Source: Hyphomonas atlantica corrig. (GTDB taxonomy: Bacteria > Pseudomonadota > Alphaproteobacteria > Caulobacterales > Hyphomonadaceae). Taken from it: a stretch of 64,000 nt of DNA. This document shows, one piece after another, positions 27,570 through 35,489 of the stretch. The position numbers and the translations under genes were made by a program. Positions within the stretch are counted from its first letter, which is position 1; every line of letters starts with the position of its first letter. The DNA lies in contig NZ_AWFH01000005.1 of the NCBI RefSeq assembly GCF_000682715.1, positions 36,949 through 100,948 of the forward strand, in the 5' to 3' direction. Below the pieces are notes generated by a model. The model saw only the letters and a list, made by a program, of their open reading frames with translations, made no database searches and was not told where the DNA came from.

Positions 27570-29006
27570 ATGAAGCGCGTCGACGACAATTCCTACCTCG
27601 AACAGCGAGGCCGCGTCTGGTGGTATAACCGCCGTGTGCCGAGTAAGTTCGCGCACCTTGATTCGCGCAAGCGGATCAAGGAATCGCTGGGGACCACTTC
27701 AATCGACCAGGCTCGCTACAAGCGCGACTTGCTGGCCGAAGCCGATGACCATTACTGGGCATCGTTGAAGATCGCCGAAGAGGTCGGGCCCTCATCCAGT
27801 CGGGAAACTTCGGAGGCCGTTCGTCGCCGCTATCGCATGGCGACCGTCAAGGCGCTGGCGAGCGGCTTCACCTATCAGCCCATCGACCATCTCGCGACTG
27901 TTGCGCCGCTTGAAGAGGCGCTGGCACGGCTGCTTGCGGTTCATCAGAACGCAGGGCCCGCCGAAATCCCCAAAGTGCGGGACGCCGAAGCGCTGCTTGG
28001 CGGCGCGCCGAAACCGACTGTCAGCGTGTCCGAGGCTTTCGAAGTCTATGTGAACGAGATCGCGTACAACGCGCAGCTGTACAAATCGCCGAACCAACGC
28101 GCATCGTGGGAGAAAACTAAGCGAACCTCAGTTCAGTATTTTATCGACTTTGCCGGTGACATTGCCCTTGAGGAGATCACCCGTGACCTCGCGCTCAATT
28201 ACCAGAAGCACTGGGCCAAACAGGTCAGACCCAAGGATCAGAACGCAAAGCCGGTCGCGCCTAACACCGCTAACCGTCACATCGGCAATATCCGTTCGCT
28301 CTATGCCGATTACTTCAAGCACATTGGCGAAGAGGAACGTCCGAACCCCTTCCGCAATATGCACTTCAAGGCGAAGGCGAGAACCGAAGTGCCGCCATTC
28401 TCATCCAACTGGGTGCGGGAGAAGATTCTTGCGCCGGGTGCTACCCGTAAATGGCGGCCGGAACTGCAGCTCATTACGCTGATGCTGATCGAGACAGGAT
28501 GCCGACCGAGTGAGATCATCAACCTACGCGTTGAAGATTTTCACATTGATGAGCCGGTGCCCTACATCTCCATCCGCGCACGGACGGACCGCGAAGTGAA
28601 GACCGACACCTCCGAGAGGGACATTCCGCTGGTCGGCATCGCACTCGAAGCGGCAAAGCGCGCGGCGCCGAAAGCCTTTGCCCACTACTACGACAAGGGC
28701 GAGCTTTTCTCCGCCAACATGATGAAGAACTTCCGCAATCGCGGCCTGCTGGAGTCGCCCGACCACAAGATCTACTCATTCCGCCACGCCTTCGAGAAAC
28801 GCATGCAGGAAGCCAATATCGACTACGGCCTGCGATGCCTGCTCATGGGCCACAAGACGACAAGACCCGTCTATGGCGACGGTGGCTCGCTTGAGTATCG
28901 GCGTGACGAACTGCTCAAGATCATCCACCCGTTTGATCCTCGGGTGATGGAGTTGTTTGATCGCGAAAATGTACTCTGGGCAGTCGGCGGCTCCGCAAAA
29001 TCATGA
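27570..29006 (+). CDS. Tyrosine recombinase (DUF6538-type integrase)
   Basis: Site-specific integrase of about 478 aa. The N-terminal DUF6538-like domain (YLEQRGRVWWYNRRVP) precedes a SAM-like core-binding domain and the catalytic domain with Arg in ETGCRPSEIINLR, Arg-His in YSFRHAFEKRM, the GH of LMGHKTTRP and the Tyr in RPVYGDG. All catalytic residues appear present. Starts at 27537 and 27570 are both possible; I chose 27570 because MKRVDDNSYL begins just before the conserved domain. It reads away from the tRNA, into the element. Confidence 0.85.
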   Translation: MKRVDDNSYLEQRGRVWWYNRRVPSKFAHLDSRKRIKESLGTTSIDQARYKRDLLAEADDHYWASLKIAEEVGPSSSRETSEAVRRRYRMATVKALASGFTYQPIDHLATVAPLEEALARLLAVHQNAGPAEIPKVRDAEALLGGAPKPTVSVSEAFEVYVNEIAYNAQLYKSPNQRASWEKTKRTSVQYFIDFAGDIALEEITRDLALNYQKHWAKQVRPKDQNAKPVAPNTANRHIGNIRSLYADYFKHIGEEERPNPFRNMHFKAKARTEVPPFSSNWVREKILAPGATRKWRPELQLITLMLIETGCRPSEIINLRVEDFHIDEPVPYISIRARTDREVKTDTSERDIPLVGIALEAAKRAAPKAFAHYYDKGELFSANMMKNFRNRGLLESPDHKIYSFRHAFEKRMQEANIDYGLRCLLMGHKTTRPVYGDGGSLEYRRDELLKIIHPFDPRVMELFDRENVLWAVGGSAKS

Positions 29007-30518
29007 GTCAGGCTTTTGCGCTTTGTGTCGCTCGAGAATGTGCGCAGCAGACGACATCCAGGACAAGTCTGCGCCAAAGGAGGCGGCAATCGCGTGAAGG
29101 GCGGATGCGTTTGCGACCAAAAAGCTCCAACATAAATTGATGTACTCGGTTCCGGTTGCAGCCAACGCCCCGCCCGGAATACTTCCCGTGATTGCCGCGC
29201 CGCCGAGAGCGGCGCCTGTGAACAAGGCTGCGGTCCCAACTTGCTTTAGAATGAACCGAGTCAGGTTGCCGAACGTGTGTGCGGCGTTCTGATTCGACCG
29301 GCCTGGCTGGGGGCCGTGCCCTATCTGCGACGATGCCTGTACAACGAGTTCGCGGACGTCATCGGCAAACAGGCTTCGTGCACTGGCAACGGCATCGGCA
29401 AAATCATCCGCGGCCCTTCGCATTGCTTCTGTATCTGATGGCGTCCGTTGATAGGCGGCAGAATTCTCGGCGATCCTGCGTCCTTCCGGGTGGGCCATAA
29501 TGTAAGCGCGGTTCAGGTCCAGCACAGAGGACAGATGCGCCTCAACACTCAACGGGAATGACGGAAGATAGTCCCGCGCGATCGCTTTTTCGGTTGCCTC
29601 ACCGACGTTCGCCAGCCGTATGCCGCGAGAATAAACCTGCGAAATAGAAATCGAATCAGCGCTGATGGTAGCGTGATAGCGCTGCACGGCATTCAGAAGA
29701 TCCGTATGCGCATTCGTTCCATTGAGTTCGTGTAGTAAATCCTGCGTTGCCTCACGTAACTCATCGAGCAAAGGGTTGTTCGCATCCGGCGTCGTCGCAT
29801 CAGGAGGGATCGCCATATGGATCAGGCCATCACCGCCGACCTCAAACGCTGGCTCAGCAACGGCCTCTGGAAGGCCTTGAATTAAATCTTCAAGGTCGCG
29901 CGCGATTGCGGAAACTTCTAAATCATCCGGCTCGTTGTCCTCATACTGATCATAGTCCTCGGCACTTGCGACGGGTGCCCAATCCGTCAATCCGTCAGAT
30001 TCGATTTCATCGACAGCAGCTTCGATGACGTCGTCGGGCAAGTCTGGGAAGTTCTCAGCCAGTTCCTCGCGTGCATCGTAAGGGCCGCCATAAATCCATT
30101 GGTAGCCGCCTTCGGCGCTGATATAGGGTAGCCGCTGGGCCGGATCTTCATAACGCTCAAAGAACCATTCAACCAGCGCGTCTATCTGCGCCTGTCGGTC
30201 TTCTTCGTCTATTCTTTCGTCGCCGTCTTCGTCCGGGTCTGGCGGTTCGTGTTCCAGTCCAAACTCAAGGTTGTTCAGCAATTCATGCGGGCCGACATCG
30301 GTCTCGCGATAATTTTCTGCGCCTATTGGATATTCCCAAATCGACCAGGTGAGCTGCCCAAGCTCCGGATGTTCAACGACTGCCGAATAGGCTGTTTCCG
30401 GTCCCATGCTGCGTTCTTCACTGGAGACGCTTTCGAAGTCGAGCATGTCGGCATCAATCTCATAGACCTGACCGCTCTGAGCGTGACGGATATGTGCGGT
30501 TCCATTTACATAGACCAT
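29001..30518 (-). CDS. Unrecognised 505-aa protein downstream of SPARTA
   Basis: No function recognised. Residues 1-85 form a compact region (RHAQSGQVYEIDADMLDF, then LGQLTWSIWEYP and ETDVGPHELLNN) of a type I associate with hypothetical proteins in defence-related loci. A very acidic linker (about 88-105 and 200-225, many Asp/Glu) follows, then a helical middle. The last 80 residues hold two hydrophobic segments (about 427-450 and 459-482), so a membrane-inserting domain is likely. It starts 12 nt after the Argonaute stop on the same strand, which suggests one transcript. Its last 6 nt overlap the integrase end in the opposite direction. Confidence 0.6.
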   Translation of the reverse strand: MVYVNGTAHIRHAQSGQVYEIDADMLDFESVSSEERSMGPETAYSAVVEHPELGQLTWSIWEYPIGAENYRETDVGPHELLNNLEFGLEHEPPDPDEDGDERIDEEDRQAQIDALVEWFFERYEDPAQRLPYISAEGGYQWIYGGPYDAREELAENFPDLPDDVIEAAVDEIESDGLTDWAPVASAEDYDQYEDNEPDDLEVSAIARDLEDLIQGLPEAVAEPAFEVGGDGLIHMAIPPDATTPDANNPLLDELREATQDLLHELNGTNAHTDLLNAVQRYHATISADSISISQVYSRGIRLANVGEATEKAIARDYLPSFPLSVEAHLSSVLDLNRAYIMAHPEGRRIAENSAAYQRTPSDTEAMRRAADDFADAVASARSLFADDVRELVVQASSQIGHGPQPGRSNQNAAHTFGNLTRFILKQVGTAALFTGAALGGAAITGSIPGGALAATGTEYINLCWSFLVANASALHAIAASFGADLSWMSSAAHILERHKAQKPDS

Positions 30519-30530
30519 TCATGTTCTCCG

Positions 30531-32084
30531 TCAGATATAGAATTTGAACGGCTGCTTTCCGCCGCCTCTCGCGCTACCCATAATCAGAACGTCACCGACT
30601 TTATTCGCGAATCGGATGGTGACGGGCAGGCCGTCCGAGTAGTTGCAGGCGTTGTAGTTGATTTTCGTCAACGCCAAGATGTCGGACAGCACCGTTTCAA
30701 TATCCGGTCTTTCGCCGGATGACTTTAGTACAGTCACGTTCAGAGGGTTTGGCGTTTCTGGACCAATGTATGTGTCCAATCTCGGTGCGTAGCCGGATGT
30801 CCAGAGGAAGGCGTTATTCTGATCGAGGATCATGGCCGTGCCGCGCAAGGTTGGATACTTTCCGTCCCGGAACAGCTTCACCTGGCCGGTCGTCGTCTTA
30901 ATTCGAACACCGACGATATTCGTTTCCTTGGGAGCGGCTGCCTCAAAGGCGCGCCATTCTTCGCTCGAAAATCCAGCGCGCCCGTGGATGAAGAGTTCCT
31001 TTGGGGGTGCGCCGAATTTCTCCTCATACGTCTCAAGGACTTTGCCGATGAGATCCCGGGCGGCGGTGCTCTTCAAGTGGAACTCGCCGTTTTCCGTTTG
31101 CCAAGGGCCATTTGCTCCACGGAAGACGATCCCGTCGCCTTCTGACAAAAACATCTGTGCCGCGCAGCATGCATGATTGTTCCTGTCATTTGGGAGGTTC
31201 TTGAAGACGAGCCCAACATAGCAGACGCCATCGCGCATATTAGCGATCTTCCACGGCGGTTCGGCCTGCGTTTTGTAGTAGAGACCAGTAGCCAGATTCC
31301 AGGCAATTGTGGCTGCATCCTGGACACCGCGGATAGGATAGCCGTGGGCATTTGTGAATGCTTCCGGCGCAAGCGTTGTTTCCCGCACGAGCTGCGAAGT
31401 GTAGCCCAGCTTCAGAAGCTTGGCTTTTGCCTGACGATGGAAGTCCGGAACGTCATCGAAGATGTCTTCTTTCGTAAGATCGATTACATCTTCCAGAAGC
31501 GGCAAGTTGCTGCGCTGCTTCTGACGCTTCACATATTCGCCAGGAGATAGAGTCACGCCGCTGCGCCGAGCCTGGCGTGTGCAACGCGTATAGATAATTT
31601 CTGGCAGGACAAACGCCCAGACGTCGGGACGTCTTTCTTCGTTTTCGTCATGATGGCGAACGCGTTCGAGAAAAACTTCAACTGTCTGGGCGACCGCTTC
31701 ATGGTGGTTTTGCAGGGCTGTGGTTGTCTCAATCTTGTCGCCGTCGACCACGTATTCAATGAAGTCTCGGGGGTCGAAGCTAACACCAAAGGCCGCAGGC
31801 ATCCCCGGAAAATTGCTGAGATGGAGACGATGTTCCTTGTCCGTCTTTTTTGGGGGCGGCACGAGCACATCGCCGAGCACGCTGCGCCCCCAGCGCCGGA
31901 AATATTCCAGTCCCTCTGTTGTGCCGATGACGCCTATGGTGATGACCTTGTTGCGATCATCCGCTTTGTGGGGTCCGTAGAGATATAGCCCGTCTTTGGG
32001 ATGGTCCGTCGATTGACCGAAACCGAATGAGAGAGCTGGTTCCGGGAGGTGAATAAGTCTCGGCGTAACGACGTCAAATTTCAT
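30531..32084 (-). CDS. Short prokaryotic Argonaute (MID-PIWI) of a SPARTA system
   Basis: Protein of 517 aa with no PAZ domain. The MID region (about 150-290) contains FHRQAKAKLLKLGYTSQLVRE, split as FHRQAKAKLLKLGY then TSQLVRETTL, where a 5'-phosphorylated guide is bound. The PIWI region (300-517) lacks the catalytic DEDX residues: the first Asp site reads CYVGLVFK and the RDG site is HGR, so it cannot cleave. Short Argonautes act as guide-directed sensors. The start overlaps the TIR-APAZ stop by 4 nt (ATGA), so both proteins are made together. Confidence 0.85.
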   Translation of the reverse strand: MKFDVVTPRLIHLPEPALSFGFGQSTDHPKDGLYLYGPHKADDRNKVITIGVIGTTEGLEYFRRWGRSVLGDVLVPPPKKTDKEHRLHLSNFPGMPAAFGVSFDPRDFIEYVVDGDKIETTTALQNHHEAVAQTVEVFLERVRHHDENEERRPDVWAFVLPEIIYTRCTRQARRSGVTLSPGEYVKRQKQRSNLPLLEDVIDLTKEDIFDDVPDFHRQAKAKLLKLGYTSQLVRETTLAPEAFTNAHGYPIRGVQDAATIAWNLATGLYYKTQAEPPWKIANMRDGVCYVGLVFKNLPNDRNNHACCAAQMFLSEGDGIVFRGANGPWQTENGEFHLKSTAARDLIGKVLETYEEKFGAPPKELFIHGRAGFSSEEWRAFEAAAPKETNIVGVRIKTTTGQVKLFRDGKYPTLRGTAMILDQNNAFLWTSGYAPRLDTYIGPETPNPLNVTVLKSSGERPDIETVLSDILALTKINYNACNYSDGLPVTIRFANKVGDVLIMGSARGGGKQPFKFYI

Positions 32085-33502
32085 TTCTGCGCCTCCTCTT
32101 CATCGGAGGTATCCCCATCCTCGGGGTCAAAATCGCCAGCCAGAGTCGAGGGATCAGTTTCTTCGGCGTCCTCGTCGTCATGGACGATCGGTGTCGTCAC
32201 CGGTGAAATCATCTGTATAGGCATTACGTTGAGGACGAGATTGCCGCCCGCGCCGATGGGAAGTGAGATATAGGAATCGCCTCCCGCCACAAGCTCCAGA
32301 AACGCCATCATGCGACCGTGCCAGGACTTGTTCCTCCAGCCCTTGCAGTCGCTGCGCCGATGACGGTGCTGCCTCTCCTTATCGTCGATGATGCTGCCCT
32401 GACGGTCCTCATCTCCTTTAGCGTTTTCCTTGATATCCGAAAACAGAACCCGAGCCTTGAGCCGGAAATGGGGGAAGGGATAGAGATTGGGAATTGCGCT
32501 CACGCCGTAGGACCAAACCCGCCCCTTTGCGACGTTCCGCAGAACCGACCTACGCTTGCCTTCCTTTGGCCCCCATGCCACGCGTTCGTTGATGCGAATC
32601 TGCGCGGGGGCGGCATGATGCCCGAGACCGCTCGCCCACCCATATTCTTGAAACCCGATCGAAGAGAGACGTCGCTCCCAGGCCTGACGGAATAGCGCGA
32701 CTAAAATATTTTTGGCTTCACGACTCTTTATGTCGAGTTCCGACCACCCCTTTTCCATGAAAGATGAAAGGCGACTCGTAGCAATCGTCTTGATCGGTCC
32801 GAACCCCTCGAAATGCTCGGCCATTTCCAAGGGGGAAGCGAAGGTGATGAAACCAGATAAGTGAGGATAAGTGGGAAAAGCGAAGCTGTTCGCGCGCCTT
32901 TTCAGCTTGTCGCGATCGCAAGGTCCAGTCGGCGCGACATAAGCGATCTCGTCTGGCGCGTTTTCGATCGCGACCCAATTGCTGGTCAGGGTTTCGGCGC
33001 GGTTTTCCAGTCTGATCTCATTTCGCCTTCGGTGCTGCTCCCATTGCGGCTGAATCAAAGGTTCATTGAGTTTTGGGACGTTCTGCTTTTCGAGCGTCTC
33101 TAACAGATCAGCGAGACCATCCGCATAGCTATCCTCGAAGTTCAGATATTGTAGTTCTCCCATGCCGAAGACTTTGCGGAAGCTCCTAACGCGAAGCGGT
33201 ATCGTGAATTTTTCATCACCGGTCGTGCGGGAGACGTCGGCTGCAATGCCAATTTCTTCCTGCACGCCGTTTTTATGCAAGCCATCTCCGGCGCAAATCA
33301 GCAATTGCTTTACCGCCCGGTCCTGCAAAGTACGGGTCAATGTTTTTCGCCAGCGTTCACCTCCTTCGAGATTCAGAATGTCGGCGAAAACCTGGTATCC
33401 TGCAGCCTCAAGGCGCGGGGCGAGCCACTCTGTGAATTCATTATCCTCTGGCGTCGCTTTTGTGACGAAGAGGACAGTGCGCTCATTCTGTGTTTTTTCC
33501 AT
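32081..33502 (-). CDS. TIR-APAZ effector of a SPARTA system
   Basis: Protein of 473 aa. The N-terminal TIR domain (about 8-140) includes VLFVTKATPEDNEFTEWL, AGYQVFADILNLEGGE and a candidate catalytic Glu in VQEEIGIA (residue 82 or 83). The rest (about 155-440) is an APAZ-like region that would dock on the Argonaute. In characterised SPARTA pairs, guide and target binding makes the TIR domain hydrolyse NAD(P) and kills or arrests invaded cells. A short acidic tail (DDEDAEETD...) ends the protein. The gene follows the RES toxin stop by 45 nt. Confidence 0.85.
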   Translation of the reverse strand: MEKTQNERTVLFVTKATPEDNEFTEWLAPRLEAAGYQVFADILNLEGGERWRKTLTRTLQDRAVKQLLICAGDGLHKNGVQEEIGIAADVSRTTGDEKFTIPLRVRSFRKVFGMGELQYLNFEDSYADGLADLLETLEKQNVPKLNEPLIQPQWEQHRRRNEIRLENRAETLTSNWVAIENAPDEIAYVAPTGPCDRDKLKRRANSFAFPTYPHLSGFITFASPLEMAEHFEGFGPIKTIATSRLSSFMEKGWSELDIKSREAKNILVALFRQAWERRLSSIGFQEYGWASGLGHHAAPAQIRINERVAWGPKEGKRRSVLRNVAKGRVWSYGVSAIPNLYPFPHFRLKARVLFSDIKENAKGDEDRQGSIIDDKERQHRHRRSDCKGWRNKSWHGRMMAFLELVAGGDSYISLPIGAGGNLVLNVMPIQMISPVTTPIVHDDEDAEETDPSTLAGDFDPEDGDTSDEEEAQK

Positions 33503-33547
33503 GGAGCATTCGATTCAGTGGGATCCGACTATTTATGTAATTCAATT

Positions 33548-34330
33548 TTATGGAGTTTTCTGCGTGGTATCTGCAGAAAACAGTCGCTTGAGTCTTTCGT
33601 CGGTTTCCCATGCAAGCGCTGGAATACCAAATCTTTCTCCCCGAAACTCACATATCGTGTGCACGCCTGTCTTGTTGAACCATAGCCGCCAGGTCTGGTT
33701 TTGTGTCGGGGTTGCGGCGGCGAAGGCGGCGCAGGAGAGAATAGCCGCATTTGGCCGGTGCTCGGGATCGCGCACTGACGCATAGCGGATCAGCCCGATA
33801 CTCTCCGCACGCGCAGCTTCTTCGAGTTGCTGGCACGCTTCGTAGTCGTTTGGATGCGTCCAGAGGTTGGCAGCGTCGCTAAATGGCTTTGACATGAGAT
33901 CTATGGCTGCGTCGGTGCGGACCGGCACGTCGAATGCGGTGTGCTCGCTCGGCTGCGCCGGAAATGGCGTGCCCGGAGAGTCTGCGTAGAAGAGCAGCAA
34001 ATGAAACGCGGTTTCGATGATCGCTGTCGCCGGTTCTTCGGACACATAATAGACGCCGGGCGTCGGTCCGGCGCGGCGGAACCGCGAGCCGTTCGGATAG
34101 AGGCCGTAGCGGAACGGCGTCATGTAGAGATAGTGGAGCCCTGCGCAGTCGGGGGGTACAGGCGGCTTTGTTTCTTCGAGCATGTCTTCGAGAATACGCT
34201 GCTCATCCAGCGTATCAACAAGCTGAAGCGTGGAGACGATGTGTTGCGCCTCCACGCAGCGCCAGAAAACGCGGGATACGCCTTGCCGCTCAGAGCGGAG
34301 CGCGTCTGGAATCCAGATAGGCAAGGCCAT
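33548..34330 (-). CDS. RES-domain toxin
   Basis: Protein of 260 aa with the RES fold of NAD-degrading toxins. YLYMTPFRYGLYPNGSRFRRAG contributes the Arg and Tyr cluster (read as FRYGLY and GSRFRR), GVYYVSEEPATAIIETAFH the Glu, and SIGLIRYASVRDPEHRPNAAIL, read as GLIRYASVRD, the Ser region. Known RES toxins (MbcT, ParT relatives) split or phosphorolyse NAD. The start lies within the antitoxin gene (41-nt overlap), normal for these pairs. Confidence 0.85.
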   Translation of the reverse strand: MALPIWIPDALRSERQGVSRVFWRCVEAQHIVSTLQLVDTLDEQRILEDMLEETKPPVPPDCAGLHYLYMTPFRYGLYPNGSRFRRAGPTPGVYYVSEEPATAIIETAFHLLLFYADSPGTPFPAQPSEHTAFDVPVRTDAAIDLMSKPFSDAANLWTHPNDYEACQQLEEAARAESIGLIRYASVRDPEHRPNAAILSCAAFAAATPTQNQTWRLWFNKTGVHTICEFRGERFGIPALAWETDERLKRLFSADTTQKTP

Positions 34331-34667
34331 GGGTCAGTCCTGTAATCGTCTTGATCTGATCGAGTGGACGACCGCCAAGCGCCCGGTTTTCATTGCGTAG
34401 CCAGGCGTTGGCCACCTTGCCGTCGCCGCCGGTGATCGCATCAAGCGACCGGAACAGGCGAACGAACAGCGCTCCCAGTTCAAACGGCTTGGTGCCTTCC
34501 TCCAGCCGGAACTCATCCTTGCGCATCCGCGACACGGTCGGTTCCGAAACCCCCAAAATCAGGGCCATGTCCTTCCCGGAAAGACCAAGCTTTTCAGCGG
34601 CCCGGACCACGGCCATGGTCATCACCCGTGCCCGTTCCTGTGCGTCGATGGCTGCTGTTTGGGACAT
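34290..34667 (-). CDS. Xre/MbcA/ParS-type antitoxin
   Basis: Protein of 125 aa with an N-terminal HTH (about 20-60: LGLSGKDMALILGVSEPTVSRM) and a C-terminal DUF2384 toxin-binding domain (ELGALFVRLFRSLDAITGG, ALGGRPLDQIKT). Pairs with the RES toxin encoded downstream and would repress the operon. The ATG at 34667 follows AAGGAT and begins just before the HTH; the longer frame from 34721 crosses the promoter region. Confidence 0.87.
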   Translation of the reverse strand: MSQTAAIDAQERARVMTMAVVRAAEKLGLSGKDMALILGVSEPTVSRMRKDEFRLEEGTKPFELGALFVRLFRSLDAITGGDGKVANAWLRNENRALGGRPLDQIKTITGLTHGLAYLDSRRAPL

Positions 34668-34692
34668 TGAGCGATCCTTTCCACTGAAGGGA

Positions 34693-34721
34693 TATATAGC
34701 GGTTCTTTCTGAGGAAATCAA
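34693..34721 (-). promoter_or_regulatory. Sigma-70-type promoter of the toxin-antitoxin/SPARTA genes
   Basis: On the minus strand TTGATT (34716-34721) and TATATA (34693-34698) are separated by exactly 17 bp, a near-consensus pair. The start site would fall about 20 nt before the antitoxin ATG. It overlaps the last nucleotides of the small 65-aa gene, so the downstream defence block has its own promoter and is not just the tail of the trb operon. Confidence 0.65.
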
Positions 34722-34915
34722 GAGCGCCCTCGCTTTCTCGGCCGAGCGGGCATGTTCGCGCCGATGGCGTCCTCGATCCGGTCGGCCGCCGAGGCCCGCT
34801 CGCGGACTTCCCGGTCGAACCGGTCGAACAGGGGAAAATACTTCTCACCGCAATGGCGCACGACGAGCGCCGCAATGCGGCGGCCTTTTTCAAGATCATG
34901 CAGGCTGAGGCTCAT
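34718..34915 (-). CDS. Small conserved element protein, 65 aa
   Basis: Short basic-to-acidic helical protein (MSLSLHDLEKGRRIAALVV...REVRERASAADRIEDAI, given here as its ends) with no known domain. The start at 34915 lies just after the DUF736 gene and is the only ATG giving a protein without a low-complexity leader. Such short proteins often sit beside DUF736 and DUF2274 genes in trb-type elements. Function unknown. Confidence 0.55.
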   Translation of the reverse strand: MSLSLHDLEKGRRIAALVVRHCGEKYFPLFDRFDREVRERASAADRIEDAIGANMPARPRKRGRS

Positions 34916-34934
34916 TGGGGCGCCAGACCCTTTG

Positions 34935-35249
34935 CTAGTTGGTCTTCGTCCGGTTCCAGACCATGACGCCGGTGCCGTCCTTTTCATTCTCGAAGAAGGC
35001 GGCGCGCACGGGGCTGGCAAAGCTTGGATCGTCGAGCTTGACGGCGAGGTACGGGGTTTCGCCGTCCTTGCTTTCCTGACGCCAGGCCGCACCGAGTTCG
35101 GCCCCGCCGGCATAGAGCCGGAAGTCGGGTGCGCCATCTGATGCCTTGTCACTGTTCGGGACAAGCTGTGCTTTGACGTTGATGGTCATGGTACGGATGG
35201 TGCCGGTATAGCTGCCATCTTTCAGGGTGAACGTGCCGATCTGCGCCAT
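34935..35249 (-). CDS. DUF736 protein
   Basis: Protein of 104 aa starting MAQIGTFTLKDGSYTGTIRT, the signature start of DUF736, with ELGAAWRQESKDGETPYLAV near the middle and GTGVMVWNR at the end. The family is common in trb-type mobile elements and fully uncharacterised; its single-domain OB-like sequence is sometimes compared to single-strand DNA-binding proteins. A second, more diverged DUF736 gene lies at 62667-62990. It follows DUF2274 by 3 nt. Confidence 0.9.
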   Translation of the reverse strand: MAQIGTFTLKDGSYTGTIRTMTINVKAQLVPNSDKASDGAPDFRLYAGGAELGAAWRQESKDGETPYLAVKLDDPSFASPVRAAFFENEKDGTGVMVWNRTKTN

Positions 35250-35252
35250 GGG

Positions 35253-35489
35253 TTAGTCTCCTTTGCTGGCGTTGGAATGAAGGGCGCGGCGCGCCCGTTT
35301 GAACCCGGCATCTGACGCCAGGAAGCTTTCGATCATGGCGGGGATGAGCGCTTCGGGCTTTTCCTCCGCGCCATAGGTTTGCCGGTAGATTTCGGCATAG
35401 TCGCTGAGGGCGCTGGCGAGGTCGGGATCGACCGAGAGGCTCATACGCACCGGGGTGCGATCGGGTAACTGTCCAAGGCGTAGGGTCAT
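35253..35489 (-). CDS. DUF2274 protein
   Basis: Protein of 78 aa starting MTLRLGQLPDRTPVRMSLSV, typical of DUF2274, with a small ribbon-helix-helix-like pattern (PVRMSLSVDPDLASALSDYA). The start overlaps the trbI stop by 4 nt. In trb-type elements this gene commonly follows trbI; the role is unknown, possibly a DNA-binding regulator. Confidence 0.85.
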   Translation of the reverse strand: MTLRLGQLPDRTPVRMSLSVDPDLASALSDYAEIYRQTYGAEEKPEALIPAMIESFLASDAGFKRARRALHSNASKGD

